NCBI GenBank assembly: GCA_052387905.1
Contig: JBQTIR010000040.1
Span: 1-29,848 of the forward strand
Direction of reading: 5' to 3'
DNA: 29,848 nucleotides
Source of the DNA: JBQTII01 sp052387905
GTDB lineage: Bacteria; Actinomycetota; Actinomycetes; Sporichthyales; Sporichthyaceae
A model generated the notes under the pieces. The model saw nothing but the letters and a program-made list of their open reading frames with translations, had not been told where the DNA came from and searched no databases. Of the stretch, positions 13,904-21,577 are shown piece after piece; positions within the stretch are counted from its first letter, which is position 1; the number at the start of each line of letters is the position of its first letter. The position numbers were made by a program, and so were the translations under genes.

Positions 13904-14166
13904 GTGCCGGATGCCACGGCCAGCGCCTCCCGGACAACCTGCGAGCGGCTCTTGTGCTCCAGCGCCGCTCGGGCGTCGACGGCTTCCAATTCGGCCGCGG
14001 TCAAGCGCACGGCCACTACCTGTGAGGGTTCGGCTCCCCGACCCGGGCGCCCGCGGCCGCGCCGGCGCAGAACCTCGACGTCGTAGCCGGCCTCGGCCTC
14101 GGCTACCCACGTGGCGATGCGTTCCTCGGTTACCGGGACCTCGCCGATCGTCTCGTCACCAATCAT
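13900..14166 (-). CDS. Ribbon-helix-helix antitoxin
   Basis: This 88-aa protein has a helical N-terminus (EERIATWVAEAEAGYDVEVL), a basic linker RRRGRGRPGRGAEPSQ (about 34-49), and a CopG-type RHH: strand VVAVRLT, helix AAELEAVDARAALEH, and helix SRSQVVREALAVA. Such proteins neutralise the partner toxin and repress their own operon. An 11-bp palindrome TCGTA-A-TACGA lies 8 bp upstream of the ATG, a fitting operator. It is the first gene of the pair, the usual order for toxin-antitoxin operons. Confidence 0.82.
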   Translation of the reverse strand: MIGDETIGEVPVTEERIATWVAEAEAGYDVEVLRRRGRGRPGRGAEPSQVVAVRLTAAELEAVDARAALEHKSRSQVVREALAVASGT

Positions 14167-14169
14167 CTA

Positions 14170-14184
14170 ATTATCGTAATACGA
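14170..14184 (-). promoter_or_regulatory. Operator and -10 box of the toxin-antitoxin operon
   Basis: On the minus strand GATAAT (14175-14170) ends three bases before the ATG at 14166, so the mRNA would begin at or very near the start codon (leaderless). The palindrome TCGTA-A-TACGA (14174-14184) overlaps it. No good -35 box is seen. AT content here is far above the surroundings. Confidence 0.5.
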
Positions 14185-14413
14185 AAAAGGCGGCGTGGCC
14201 AGCGTCTCGGCCAAGGTCGCGCCTGTGGCCGCGCACTGCTCGGCTGACACCTTCCCGCAGTGGGCCGTTAGCGCTCGTCCGCCCCCTCTTGGTGGCCACC
14301 GCTGAGCCATCTCGGGGCGGGTTCACGCGCATGTAGCCGCCCCCACCTGATGGGGCGTCACCATCCCGGCTGGCGACTCCTTCGCCCCGCCGCATGTGAC
14401 TCCTGCGGGTCTA
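14185..14413. other. Gap without a recognisable gene
   Basis: The 229 bp between the divergent antitoxin promoter and the promoter at 14414 hold only frames without coding character. I see a GGTGGCCACC palindrome near 14289 and no other structure worth naming. Confidence 0.4.
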
Positions 14414-14441
14414 TTGACACGTCTCGGACACCATGTAGTCT
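14414..14441 (+). promoter_or_regulatory. Sigma-70-type promoter for the small-protein cluster
   Basis: TTGACA (14414-14419), 16 bp, TAGTCT (14436-14441). The -35 is perfect and the -10 resembles those of the other promoters in this window. The start codon lies 50 bp further on, leaving a leader of about 43 nt with GGAGGG before the ATG. Confidence 0.65.
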
Positions 14442-14490
14442 ATGGCTACAACGTCACACAGTGGCATCACAACTCTTGTGGAGGGTTCGG

Positions 14491-14661
14491 ATGACTAACT
14501 ACTACGGCCCGCACAGCCCGAACGTCCCGAACGTCCCGCACGGCCCGTGGGGCTCTCCGTGCTTCGACTTCGCCTGCCCGTACTGCCGGCGCGGGCCCTC
14601 GTGGGAGGACTGGATGCGCCCGAACTACCTGAGCAGCGGCCGCCTGGACCACGTCCACTGA
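14491..14661 (+). CDS. Small Pro/Tyr-rich protein with a Cys cluster (56 aa)
   Basis: The family is not recognised. The protein has a Pro/Asn/Gly-rich start with a NVPNVP repeat, then CFDFACPYCRRG (C-x5-C-x2-C), which could bind zinc or iron although a fourth ligand would have to come from a histidine, and a WEDWMRPNYL tail. There is no signal peptide. A strong promoter, GGAGGG ribosome site and good codon bias make it a real gene despite its size. Confidence 0.6.
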   Translation: MTNYYGPHSPNVPNVPHGPWGSPCFDFACPYCRRGPSWEDWMRPNYLSSGRLDHVH

Positions 14662-14756
14662 CCAAGTCCAAGGGCGGCAGGCAGCCACCGACGTTCGAGG
14701 CGTCGGCGCCCACGATCCCTTCGGCACCGAGCCGGGGGACGAACACGAAGAGGTGA
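14658..14756 (+). CDS. Possible 32-codon continuation frame starting at CTG
   Basis: After the stop of the 56-aa gene, the frame beginning with the overlapping CTG (CTGA) is open for 32 codons (LTKSKGGRQPPTFEASAPTI...). About 28 of 31 third positions are G or C, as in real genes here. It ends 8 bp before the next ATG. It may be a tiny gene with a rare start, or the C-terminus of the 56-aa protein reached by a frameshift or split by a sequencing indel. Confidence 0.25.
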   Translation: MTKSKGGRQPPTFEASAPTIPSAPSRGTNTKR

Positions 14757-14763
14757 CGCGGGT

Positions 14764-14976
14764 ATGGGACACGGACACGTCAACGAGAACGCGCAGGCTC
14801 AGCACATCGCTCAGCAGCTTCTGCAGGGCTCGGCTCCGGGAAGCATGGCGACCTGGGGGATGAACGGTGAGGCCCACGGTGGAGCTCCCGGCCAGCACCC
14901 GTACGGCGAGCACGTCTACGCCGGCTACGTCCGCGGGGACGGCTCGGTCTACGGCACGATGATCCAGCCCGGCTGA
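14764..14976 (+). CDS. Small Gly/His-rich protein (70 aa)
   Basis: No family is recognised. The sequence is rich in Gly, His, Gln and Tyr (MGHGHVNENAQAQHIAQQLL, then GQHPYGEHVYAGYVRGDGSV), hydrophilic and without membrane segments. A weak GAGGTGA precedes the ATG. It is the last gene before the strong hairpin at 14993-15028 and is probably cotranscribed with the 56-aa gene from the 14414 promoter. Confidence 0.55.
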   Translation: MGHGHVNENAQAQHIAQQLLQGSAPGSMATWGMNGEAHGGAPGQHPYGEHVYAGYVRGDGSVYGTMIQPG

Positions 14977-14992
14977 CCCGCCCGCTAGGAAC

Positions 14993-15028
14993 GATGGGGT
15001 GGCCCGCAGAAGCGCGGGCCACCCCATC
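14993..15028. terminator. Strong bidirectional terminator hairpin
   Basis: GATGGGGTGGCCCGC (14993-15007), AGAAGC, then the exact complement (15014-15028) give a perfect 15-bp stem with a six-base loop, the strongest hairpin in the window. It sits between two convergent genes. Confidence 0.85.
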
Positions 15029-15031
15029 AAC

Positions 15032-15059
15032 ATGTTGGTGATCAGATGTTGGTGATCAG
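15032..15059 (+). repeat. Perfect tandem duplication of a 14-mer
   Basis: ATGTTGGTGATCAG is repeated back to back (15032-15045, 15046-15059). The second copy contains the stop codon of the minus-strand gene that ends at 15056. Confidence 0.8.
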
Positions 15060-15484
15060 GCGGGCGGCGCGTCCGGGGGCGGGGCGGTCTCGGCGAACTC
15101 CAGGGGAAAGTCCACGGTGCCGCCGTTCGGTTCCTGGTGTGGGACCTGGACCAGATCTTCGGCTGGGACTTCGTCTACGGTGCCGAAGTGAAGGGCGCTG
15201 CGGGCGCTGGCGACCGCGCCCGGCTCGTTCGCCGCATCGCCGAGGTGCGCGACTGCGCCGGCCGCGGCCTCGAAGAGAAACTCCACGAGCTTTTCCTGCA
15301 AGTACCGGAAAAGTCGGCAGGCGCAGCGGGTGACGCCGGCAGGGGCGGACTCGTTCGCCGTATCGGCGAGGTGCGGGACCGTGCCGGCTGCGGACTCAAG
15401 GAACTCCACGTCGGCGCCCTGCACGCGCCGGACAAGCCGGCGGAACTCTTCGGGGAAGTCGCTGTGCGCGTGCAAATCCGGCAT
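15056..15484 (-). CDS. Acidic hypothetical protein with an internal duplication (142 aa)
   Basis: The family is not recognised. Two related segments, FLESAAGTVPHLADTANES and FLFEAAAGAVAHLGDAANEP, lie 42 residues apart, each after a stretch with hydrophobic/charged helix character, so the protein is a two-repeat helical protein with an acidic start (DFPEEFRRLVRRVQGADVEF) and a Pro-rich end. The minus strand is chosen over an equally long plus-strand frame because it has a TTGACT-N18-TAGCCT promoter and GGAGG four bases before the ATG, whereas the other has neither. Confidence 0.6.
   Translation of the reverse strand: MPDLHAHSDFPEEFRRLVRRVQGADVEFLESAAGTVPHLADTANESAPAGVTRCACRLFRYLQEKLVEFLFEAAAGAVAHLGDAANEPGAVASARSALHFGTVDEVPAEDLVQVPHQEPNGGTVDFPLEFAETAPPPDAPPA
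15224..15409 (-). repeat. Two diverged 60-bp direct repeats inside the gene
   Basis: The segments 15224-15286 and 15350-15409 both run from CTCGTTCGCCG to CTCCAC and are about 80% alike, 126 bp apart, giving the protein its internal duplication. Confidence 0.65.
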
Positions 15485-15524
15485 GTCGCCTCCGAGATCC
15501 GCGGGCTCATCGGGGTGACATCTG

Positions 15525-15554
15525 AGGCTACAGAAACGTAACCGGCGTAGTCAA
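15525..15554 (-). promoter_or_regulatory. Promoter of the 142-aa gene
   Basis: On the minus strand TTGACT (15554-15549), 18 bp, TAGCCT (15530-15525). The start codon is 41 bp downstream. Confidence 0.6.
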
Positions 15555-15589
15555 GGCCGCCAATGTGATGGCGTGATGGTGTGTTCCTG

Positions 15590-15618
15590 TTGACACTGTT
15601 ACACGGACGCGCGATCCT
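15590..15618 (+). promoter_or_regulatory. Promoter of the RHH-like gene at 15666
   Basis: TTGACA (15590-15595), 17 bp, GATCCT (15613-15618). It is divergent from the promoter at 15525-15554, only 35 bp away, so the two could share regulation. Confidence 0.55.
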
Positions 15619-15665
15619 GGCCCATTGGGGACGCAGTCAGCCCACTTCATCGACAGGGAGACGTC

Positions 15666-15995
15666 ATGGCGACAGTTCGCATCCCATCCGAGACACACAG
15701 GCTTCTTCTAGGTCTGTCCGCGCTCGATGGGAAGTCGATTGGAGAGTGGATCAAGCGAGCGACGGAGACGCAGATCGCGGTGCTGGTCGAGAAGGGTCAG
15801 CTAGAGCGGATGAAGGCGGACCGGGCGGCGCGCTTGGCGGAGGAAGACAAGCTGATCGAGCAGGCCGACATCCAGCAGTTCGCCCCAGCAGACGACGCGG
15901 GAACGGATGTTCCCAAGAAGCGGGGACGGGTCGCGGATCGGCGAGACGGAACAGCAGTGGCCGGCCAAGTCGACCAAGGTCAACAAGTCGGTTAG
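15666..15995 (+). CDS. RHH-like protein with coiled-coil tail (109 aa)
   Basis: The N-terminus MATVRIPSETHRLLLGLSAL (strand and first helix) and SIGEWIKRATETQIAVLVEK (second helix) fit a ribbon-helix-helix DNA-binding fold. A charged helix follows (RMKADRAARLAEEDKLIEQA), then a disordered basic tail. An AGGGAG ribosome site precedes the ATG. It runs into the conjugation operon from the opposite side, the two stops overlapping by four bases. Its target could be the divergent promoter pair at 15525-15618 or the conjugation genes; neither is shown. Confidence 0.68.
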   Translation: MATVRIPSETHRLLLGLSALDGKSIGEWIKRATETQIAVLVEKGQLERMKADRAARLAEEDKLIEQADIQQFAPADDAGTDVPKKRGRVADRRDGTAVAGQVDQGQQVG

Positions 15996-16543
15996 CTGCT
16001 GCGCTCCGACAACTGGTGTTGGTGAGCTGTCGATGCTGGCGTCATCACCAGCCAGGCGGGCGGGTCCTCGACCGGCAGCGGCGGCGCGGCTTGATGTTTG
16101 CCGGGGCCGCAGCGGGAGAACGGGCCGTCGGGGTCGGTGAGGGCGGCCATGACCGGGTCGGCGTGATCGCGCCACCAGATCGAGGCGCCGACACCTGGGT
16201 CGGTGCGCAGCGCTTCGAAGGCTTTCCAGAGCGCTTCGAGGCGGGACAGGGCGCCGGGGTGCAGGTACCAGCGCGCGCACCACTTGAAGGCGGTGTCCTG
16301 CTCGCGGACCTGGCGGGGGTAGACCTTGACCAGGAACTCGGCGACGAACGCGTACACCGTCGCGAAATGCGGCCCCGCCACGGCGGCGGCGGTGTCGTCG
16401 TCCCGGTCGTCCTCGCCGACCGGCGCCGCCAGAACCGGAGTTCCGTTGCTACGGAGTTCCGTCACGACGGTGCTCTGGACCGGTGCGGCCGGCGGGCCGT
16501 CGTCGAGTAGGCCGTCGTCGAGATCGGTGATGGGGGCGGTCAT
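15992..16543 (-). CDS. DUF4913 protein linked to the coupling protein
   Basis: The 183-aa product carries the DUF4913 pattern at about 52-145: FATVYAFVAEFLVKVYPRQV, then FKWCARWYLHPGALSRLEAL followed by WKAFEALR, SIWWRDHADPVM and GPFSRCGPGKHQ. DUF4913 genes commonly sit beside TraG-type coupling proteins in actinobacterial conjugative elements; the function is unknown. ATG at 16543 overlaps the traG stop (ATGA). A copy of the dispersed repeat lies inside codons about 27-36, where the sequence is low in conservation (VVTELRSNGTPV), so it is both coding and part of the repeat family. Confidence 0.82.
   Translation of the reverse strand: MTAPITDLDDGLLDDGPPAAPVQSTVVTELRSNGTPVLAAPVGEDDRDDDTAAAVAGPHFATVYAFVAEFLVKVYPRQVREQDTAFKWCARWYLHPGALSRLEALWKAFEALRTDPGVGASIWWRDHADPVMAALTDPDGPFSRCGPGKHQAAPPLPVEDPPAWLVMTPASTAHQHQLSERSS
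16435..16462 (-). repeat. Dispersed AACTCCGY repeat, copy D (within DUF4913 gene)
   Basis: On the minus strand ACGGAACTCCGTAGCAACGG is followed by AACTCCGG, that is CGGAACTCCG twice, 16 bp apart. It resembles copy B closely (GGAACTCCGCAACAACGG there). It is the only copy inside a gene, near its 5' end. Confidence 0.7.
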
Positions 16544-18426
16544 GGCCGTCTCTCAGCACGGCGTAACCGGGGCCCGGGAAGGCGCCCCTGCTCCGGGGTC
16601 GAGTCACCGTGTGATGGCGCAGGATTGGCGGCCGAGCTGTCGACGGTCGTCGGGTTGTGTGCGTCGATCGAGGCCTGGATCGCGGCGGCGTCGGGGCCGT
16701 GGAACCAGGGCTGGGGTTCGAGCAGGGCGGCGGGGGTGCCGGAGGCGAACATGACCGCGCGACCGGGTGGGAGTTCACGAAGCTCGGAGACGGTCAGGAT
16801 CGTCTTGTCGATCACGGCGCGGGAGCGCTGCCGGGAGCCGTGCGAGCGGGATTCGCTGCGCGCGACGTGCTCATACGGGCCGATCAGATCGGAGAGGCGG
16901 CGCAGGAAACGGTCGTCGTCGACGCCGCCGCCGTAGATGCGGATGTTCGCCGCGGACCAGAGTTTCTCCATCCCGGCGGCGCCCCAGACTTCTTCGCCCT
17001 GGGCCCAGTTCTGCAGGATCGTGAACAGGATGATCCCGCGGGAGCCGTAGTGGGAGTAGTGCGAATCCAGGTGCTTGAGCCGGCACACGTTCGCGGCCTC
17101 ATCCAGGATCCCGACGAACGGCACCGGGAGCCGGCCACCGGGGCACCCGGTGGCCCGATCCTCCAAGGCTTCGGTGACAGCGACGGTCAGCGCGGCGACC
17201 AACGGGGCGGCGCCGGTCTCATCCTTACGGGAGAGCAAATACAGGGTGTCGGTCGAACGGGCGTAGGCGCGCGGGTCGAACTCCGGCAACAGTCCACGAC
17301 CAGGTGCACCGTTCTCGCTCGCGTCGCCGGGGGGTGGGGTAATCCAGCGCGCGATGCTGCGGTCGAGCAGGAACGCCATCACCTGACGGGCGCCGCCGTA
17401 GACGCCTTCGCGTTGCTTGTCGGGCAGGTGCGCGAGCTTGTACACCGTCGCCTCATGCAACCCGAACCCGTGCTCGGCGAGCAGGTCCGCCGGGGCACTG
17501 TCCGTGGGGTCGGTCAGCCAGGAATACACCGCGGTCAACGGCCGCTCCCCGCAGGCGGCGGCGAGCAGCAGCAGGGCGAGCAGGTTCTCCTTCTCCGCGT
17601 CGAAGTAGGCGTCCATCCGCGCCCCGGGTTTGGTCGCCGAGGCCACCAGCTGCGCGGCGAGCTTGCCCGCCTTGCTCTCATCCGCCACCGGCATCCCGGT
17701 GCCCGGGTCGCGGGGGGCGATGTAGGACAGCGGGTTCCACCACCACGTGGCCTCCGCTCCGGCGACGCGCTGGGGGTCGAAGACCCACACCTGCCCGCGC
17801 TTCGCGCGCAGGTCCCGGGTGGCATCGAGGACGTCGCGCTTGTTCGAGGTCAGCAGGGCCGCACCCGGGGCGGCGAGCAGGGCCGGGATCGCATAGGCGG
17901 TGGTCTTGTTCGTGCGCGGCCCAGCGATCATCACCAGCATGTCCTCCCACGAGCCGTAGACCATCGGACGCGATCGCCCGCGCGGCGGCAGCAACGCTTT
18001 GGCGATCGGCACCCCCGGCGCGTCGGTGTCCGCACCGAGCTGACGGTTCTTCCGCGCCCGCGCGGGCGCGGTCATCGGACGCAAATCCTTGGCGTTCGCC
18101 ATGTGCGCCACCGCCCGATCACAACGCACCTGGTTCTCCCGGGAGCGCGAGATCACCGCCGCGACGAACATGAACAGCACCCCGGCGGCCACGGCGATCA
18201 CGATCGCGATCACCGTGGCGGCCCCGTCCCAGCGCACCCGCCCATCCGCGAGGGCCTTCGCCAACTCGACAGGATCCCCGGGAGGGGCCGGACGCCCGTT
18301 CACCCGGGCAGCGAGCTGCAGGCTCACGTACGCGCCTGCGACCACGAGGGCGAGCAGCGCCAGGGCGCCGACGATCAGGATCGCGTCATCGCGGCTGGTC
18401 GAGGCCCGGGCTTGGTTCTTCGCCAC
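16540..18426 (-). CDS. traG: Type IV coupling protein (TraG/VirD4 family)
   Basis: The 628-aa membrane ATPase has two N-terminal transmembrane segments (about 16-40 and 70-92), the Walker A motif AGPRTNKTT at 168-176 and Walker B VGILDEAANV with D442-E443. The order and the GPRTNKT variant are typical of TraG/TraD/VirD4 proteins of actinobacteria. It links the relaxase-DNA complex to the channel and powers strand export. It lies between the VirB4-like gene (11-bp gap) and the DUF4913 gene (4-bp overlap) in one operon. The C-terminus (about 560-628) is Ser/Pro/Arg-rich. Confidence 0.93.
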   Translation of the reverse strand: MAKNQARASTSRDDAILIVGALALLALVVAGAYVSLQLAARVNGRPAPPGDPVELAKALADGRVRWDGAATVIAIVIAVAAGVLFMFVAAVISRSRENQVRCDRAVAHMANAKDLRPMTAPARARKNRQLGADTDAPGVPIAKALLPPRGRSRPMVYGSWEDMLVMIAGPRTNKTTAYAIPALLAAPGAALLTSNKRDVLDATRDLRAKRGQVWVFDPQRVAGAEATWWWNPLSYIAPRDPGTGMPVADESKAGKLAAQLVASATKPGARMDAYFDAEKENLLALLLLAAACGERPLTAVYSWLTDPTDSAPADLLAEHGFGLHEATVYKLAHLPDKQREGVYGGARQVMAFLLDRSIARWITPPPGDASENGAPGRGLLPEFDPRAYARSTDTLYLLSRKDETGAAPLVAALTVAVTEALEDRATGCPGGRLPVPFVGILDEAANVCRLKHLDSHYSHYGSRGIILFTILQNWAQGEEVWGAAGMEKLWSAANIRIYGGGVDDDRFLRRLSDLIGPYEHVARSESRSHGSRQRSRAVIDKTILTVSELRELPPGRAVMFASGTPAALLEPQPWFHGPDAAAIQASIDAHNPTTVDSSAANPAPSHGDSTPEQGRLPGPRLRRAERRP

Positions 18427-18437
18427 AGCTCATCCCC

Positions 18438-20075
18438 TCAAACGCCGGCGGTGCGCGGGCCCGGCACCGAGACGGACACCTCGTCGGTGATGGTGGACGT
18501 GGTGGGAATGCCGTCTACGCCGGGCATCGGGGACTGGCTCGGGGATTGGCGCAGCCAGCGGGCGTTGGTGTCGTGCAACGCGAGTTCGGTCGGGGTGAGC
18601 ACGACCTGGGTCTGGATCCCGGCGCGCTGGCCGAGTTTGATCAGGACCCGGCCCGCCCCCGGCGGCGGGGTGGGGCGCTCCATCCCGGTGGCCGGGTCGC
18701 GGGTCATCTTCTGCCGCCACCCGGGCGGGGTGGACCAGGACGCGACGGTCGCGATCTCGATCTCGCTCATGTGCCGCACGTCGGACAGGGCGCGCAGGTC
18801 CTCGCGGGCTAGGCCGGCGGTGACGATGATCGCTGAGCGCTCCACGAACCCGCGGGCCTTCTTGGCGTCCGCGGCGGAGTCCATCGACTCCATGTCTTTG
18901 AGGGAGTGGGTGATGAAGATGTGCCCGACGCCTTCGGAGCGGTTCAGGCGGGTGATCGCGTCGAGTTTGTCCACCAGTCCGGCGCCGTGGATGCGCATCG
19001 GGCGCCACATCTCATCCATGACGGTCAGGAAGTGCCGCTGTGGGGCGAGGCCGGCGTCGGCGAGGGCGTTCGCGGCCTCGACGGCGGCGAAGGTCTCCGA
19101 CCAGGTCGCGAGCATCACCGAGGCCAGCACGTCTTCGGATTGGCGGGCGACCACGGAGATGTCCACGCACACCCCGGCCGCGTCGGTGCGCAGGCGTTCG
19201 GTGGTCTGCCCGGCGAAGGTGCGCCCCAGCGGCCCGTCGAGCAGGGCCTGCAGGGACCGGTTGAGCGGTTTGGTCAGCTCCCAGTACTCGCCCCGGTCAT
19301 CGGCGAGCACGGAGGCGATCATCGCGTCGGTCGGGTTCTGCAGCAGGTGCGCGAGTTCGGGCAGCGTCGGGGGCAGGGCCCCGTCGGCGCGGTGCGCGTG
19401 CACGAGGTCGCGGATGGCGCGGGCGAGCAGCCCGCCCTCCCAGTCATCGAGCGGGGTGCGCCGGATGACCTGGACCAGGGTGGCGACCATGGTCGCGGAG
19501 CGGGCGATGGCCTGCTCATGCAAGGTCTCCCCCGCCGTGCCGCCGATCCGGTCGGCCGCCTGCGCCATCGCGCCCTGGTCGAGGACGTTGAGGCGCTGGT
19601 TCTCCCCGAACCGCATCACCTGCCCGCCCAGGGCCTGGATGGTTTGGACGTAGTCGGGTTTGAGGTCCCCGGCGATGAGCGGGATGACGCCCTGGTCGGC
19701 CAGGCCGATGATCTGGCGCTGGGCGAAGGAGGACTTCCCCATCCCCTGTAGGCCGAAGATCATCATCGAGGGGGAGGAGATCAGGCCGGCCTTGAACCAG
19801 GAGAACGGGTCGCAGCACACCGTGGACCCGGTCTCGATGTCCTGACCGACCGGCACTCCCACCACCGGGCGGGTGGACCCGCCGGAGAACGGCCACAGCC
19901 CGCACACCTGCGTGGAGGTGCCATGGAAGGTCGGCGGGGTCGGCAGCAGTTTCCACGACCCGCCGCCCGGGCCGCGGAACCCGCGCGCCCATCCCCGATT
20001 GCCCCGCACCTTGTCCCCCGGGCCGCGGGGTGCGGATTCCTGCTCGGGGTGCACTGCGGAGTTCTTGGGGGCCAT
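18438..20075 (-). CDS. VirB4/TraC-like conjugation ATPase
   Basis: The 545-aa protein has Walker A GLQGMGKSS at 108-116 and Walker B FLTVMDEMW with D354-E355, then VGHIFITHSLKDMESM, the sequence landmarks of AAA_10/VirB4 ATPases. It energises channel assembly and transfer. The ATG at 20075 shares one base with the upstream stop (TGATG), so it is coupled; the open frame above 20075 is the shadow of the neighbouring gene. It is shorter than classical VirB4 (about 800 aa) because the N-terminal part appears to be a separate protein, the next gene upstream. Confidence 0.9.
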   Translation of the reverse strand: MAPKNSAVHPEQESAPRGPGDKVRGNRGWARGFRGPGGGSWKLLPTPPTFHGTSTQVCGLWPFSGGSTRPVVGVPVGQDIETGSTVCCDPFSWFKAGLISSPSMMIFGLQGMGKSSFAQRQIIGLADQGVIPLIAGDLKPDYVQTIQALGGQVMRFGENQRLNVLDQGAMAQAADRIGGTAGETLHEQAIARSATMVATLVQVIRRTPLDDWEGGLLARAIRDLVHAHRADGALPPTLPELAHLLQNPTDAMIASVLADDRGEYWELTKPLNRSLQALLDGPLGRTFAGQTTERLRTDAAGVCVDISVVARQSEDVLASVMLATWSETFAAVEAANALADAGLAPQRHFLTVMDEMWRPMRIHGAGLVDKLDAITRLNRSEGVGHIFITHSLKDMESMDSAADAKKARGFVERSAIIVTAGLAREDLRALSDVRHMSEIEIATVASWSTPPGWRQKMTRDPATGMERPTPPPGAGRVLIKLGQRAGIQTQVVLTPTELALHDTNARWLRQSPSQSPMPGVDGIPTTSTITDEVSVSVPGPRTAGV

Positions 20076-21577
20076 CAGAGGACCTCGCGGACCTTGGCCG
20101 GGATCACGGTGTGTTCCCACGGCACGACCCCGACCGGCAGGGTGGTGGCGAACGCCGCGGCTTGGGAGCCGGCGCAGGGGCGTAGGCGGATGGGGACGGC
20201 GCCGGCGCGGGCCTCGACGGTGGCGATCGCCTGGTCGAGGTTCTCGGGGTCGGTGACGGTGGCGGTGACCAGCAGGGAGAACTTGACCATCACCGCGCCG
20301 CTGGCGACCTCCTGGCGGGACTGCTCCGTGGCGCGGCAGCGCAGCGACGCGGCCGCGGAGACCTGACGGCCGGCGTTCTGGTCGGCGGTGAAGGTGGCGG
20401 TCTGGGCGTCGGTCTCGGCGACCTTCGCCGACCGTTCCGGGGACTGGGGGCGGAAGATCAGCGCGACCCGCTTGCGGGTGAAGTCGCGGTGCGGGCTCAG
20501 CAACGCCGCCAGGGACGTCTCGTTGATCGCCGCCCGGGGGGCGCCGTGCATCTCCCAGGTGATCGAGGTCCCCGAGTCGTGCCGGTAGGACCCCCAGGAC
20601 TCCTGCGCCGCGACCGGCCCGGCCTGTTCCCACGTGATCGGTTCGTCGAGACCGGTGAGTTCGGCGCGTTCGAGGTGCGGCTGGGCGGCGGGGTCGTAGG
20701 CGACGCGCACGATCGCGGGCAGCTCGGCAGCGGTGACCATGTCCACCGCCCCGCCGCCGGCTTCCTTCAACGCCCCTAGCAGGCCTGGGACCTTGCGGGC
20801 CAGCTCGGAGCAGATCGCCGCCTCATCGCCCTTACGGGACAGCCGCTTGCCGTGGAAGGTCAGCTCCAGGTAGGTGATGTTCTCCGAGGACGCGGCCGGG
20901 TACGCGGCCAGGCATTCCTCCATCACCGACCGGGCCAGCTCCGGGCCGCGCGGGTCGCGGGCGGCGTGCACCATCTGCGCCAGGCGCCCGCCGGGATCGG
21001 GTGCGGTGTCGGTGATCGCCTTCGCGCACACCAAACCGGGTTCCTGCCCAGCGCTGGACAGCACCCGGGCGAACCCGGCGACCCAGGCGTTGATCTGGTC
21101 CTGGTCCTGCAGCGAGGGGCCTTCGGCCAGCGCGCGGGCCACGATCGTGTACAGCCCGCGCGGGGACTTGATGACGGCGAAATCGACGCCGAACGGGTCG
21201 GTCTTGGACAGCAGGGTGGTGCGTCCGAGCATCCCTGGCAGGCGCATCGCCGGGTCGGAGTTGCGGGAGAACACCCCGGAACGGTGCTGGTTCTCGCGGA
21301 GCTGACGCTGACGCAGATTCGCGGCCCGGCGGGTCAGCGCCGGGCCGGTGGAGGTGCCGGTGAGGGTGAACGCGACCGCACCGAGGACGGCGACGACACC
21401 GGCCGCGGCCAGTCCGGCGACCATCAGCGCGACGAGGGCGGCGACGGCGGCGAGGAAGAACACCGCCGAGCCGAGCAGGCCGGCGCCGAACAGGCCCGGG
21501 GACTTGTGGGTGACCCAGTTCCCGTAGGTGGGGCGCGCTGGGCGCTCCCCCGCCGCGGCAGCCGTGGTGGCGCTCAT
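20075..21577 (-). CDS. SCO6880-family T4SS protein (PrgI/VirB4 N-terminal-like)
   Basis: The 500-aa protein begins with YGNWVTHKSPGLFGAGLLGS and two transmembrane segments within about 33-85, then a soluble region ending RLRPCAGSQAAAFATTLPVG. This matches SCO6880-type proteins that always stand before the VirB4-like ATPase in actinobacterial conjugative elements. The soluble part resembles the N-terminal domain of VirB4 and the membrane part resembles PrgI/VirB3. It would anchor the ATPase to the inner membrane channel. Stop and start codons overlap those of both neighbours, so the set is translated as one unit. Confidence 0.85.
   Translation of the reverse strand: MSATTAAAAGERPARPTYGNWVTHKSPGLFGAGLLGSAVFFLAAVAALVALMVAGLAAAGVVAVLGAVAFTLTGTSTGPALTRRAANLRQRQLRENQHRSGVFSRNSDPAMRLPGMLGRTTLLSKTDPFGVDFAVIKSPRGLYTIVARALAEGPSLQDQDQINAWVAGFARVLSSAGQEPGLVCAKAITDTAPDPGGRLAQMVHAARDPRGPELARSVMEECLAAYPAASSENITYLELTFHGKRLSRKGDEAAICSELARKVPGLLGALKEAGGGAVDMVTAAELPAIVRVAYDPAAQPHLERAELTGLDEPITWEQAGPVAAQESWGSYRHDSGTSITWEMHGAPRAAINETSLAALLSPHRDFTRKRVALIFRPQSPERSAKVAETDAQTATFTADQNAGRQVSAAASLRCRATEQSRQEVASGAVMVKFSLLVTATVTDPENLDQAIATVEARAGAVPIRLRPCAGSQAAAFATTLPVGVVPWEHTVIPAKVREVL

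Noticed and set aside
14171..14395. Minus-strand open frame upstream of the antitoxin
   Set aside because: Low-complexity Arg/Gly-rich translation, no promoter or ribosome site.
15137..15541. Plus-strand frame opposite the 142-aa gene
   Set aside because: No promoter or ribosome site on that strand, while the minus strand has both; kept only as a caution in a finding.
16657..19653. A 998-codon open frame on the plus strand across the coupling-protein and VirB4-like genes
   Set aside because: It is antisense to two clear ATPases with Walker motifs; long stop-free shadows are expected opposite G/C-ending codons.
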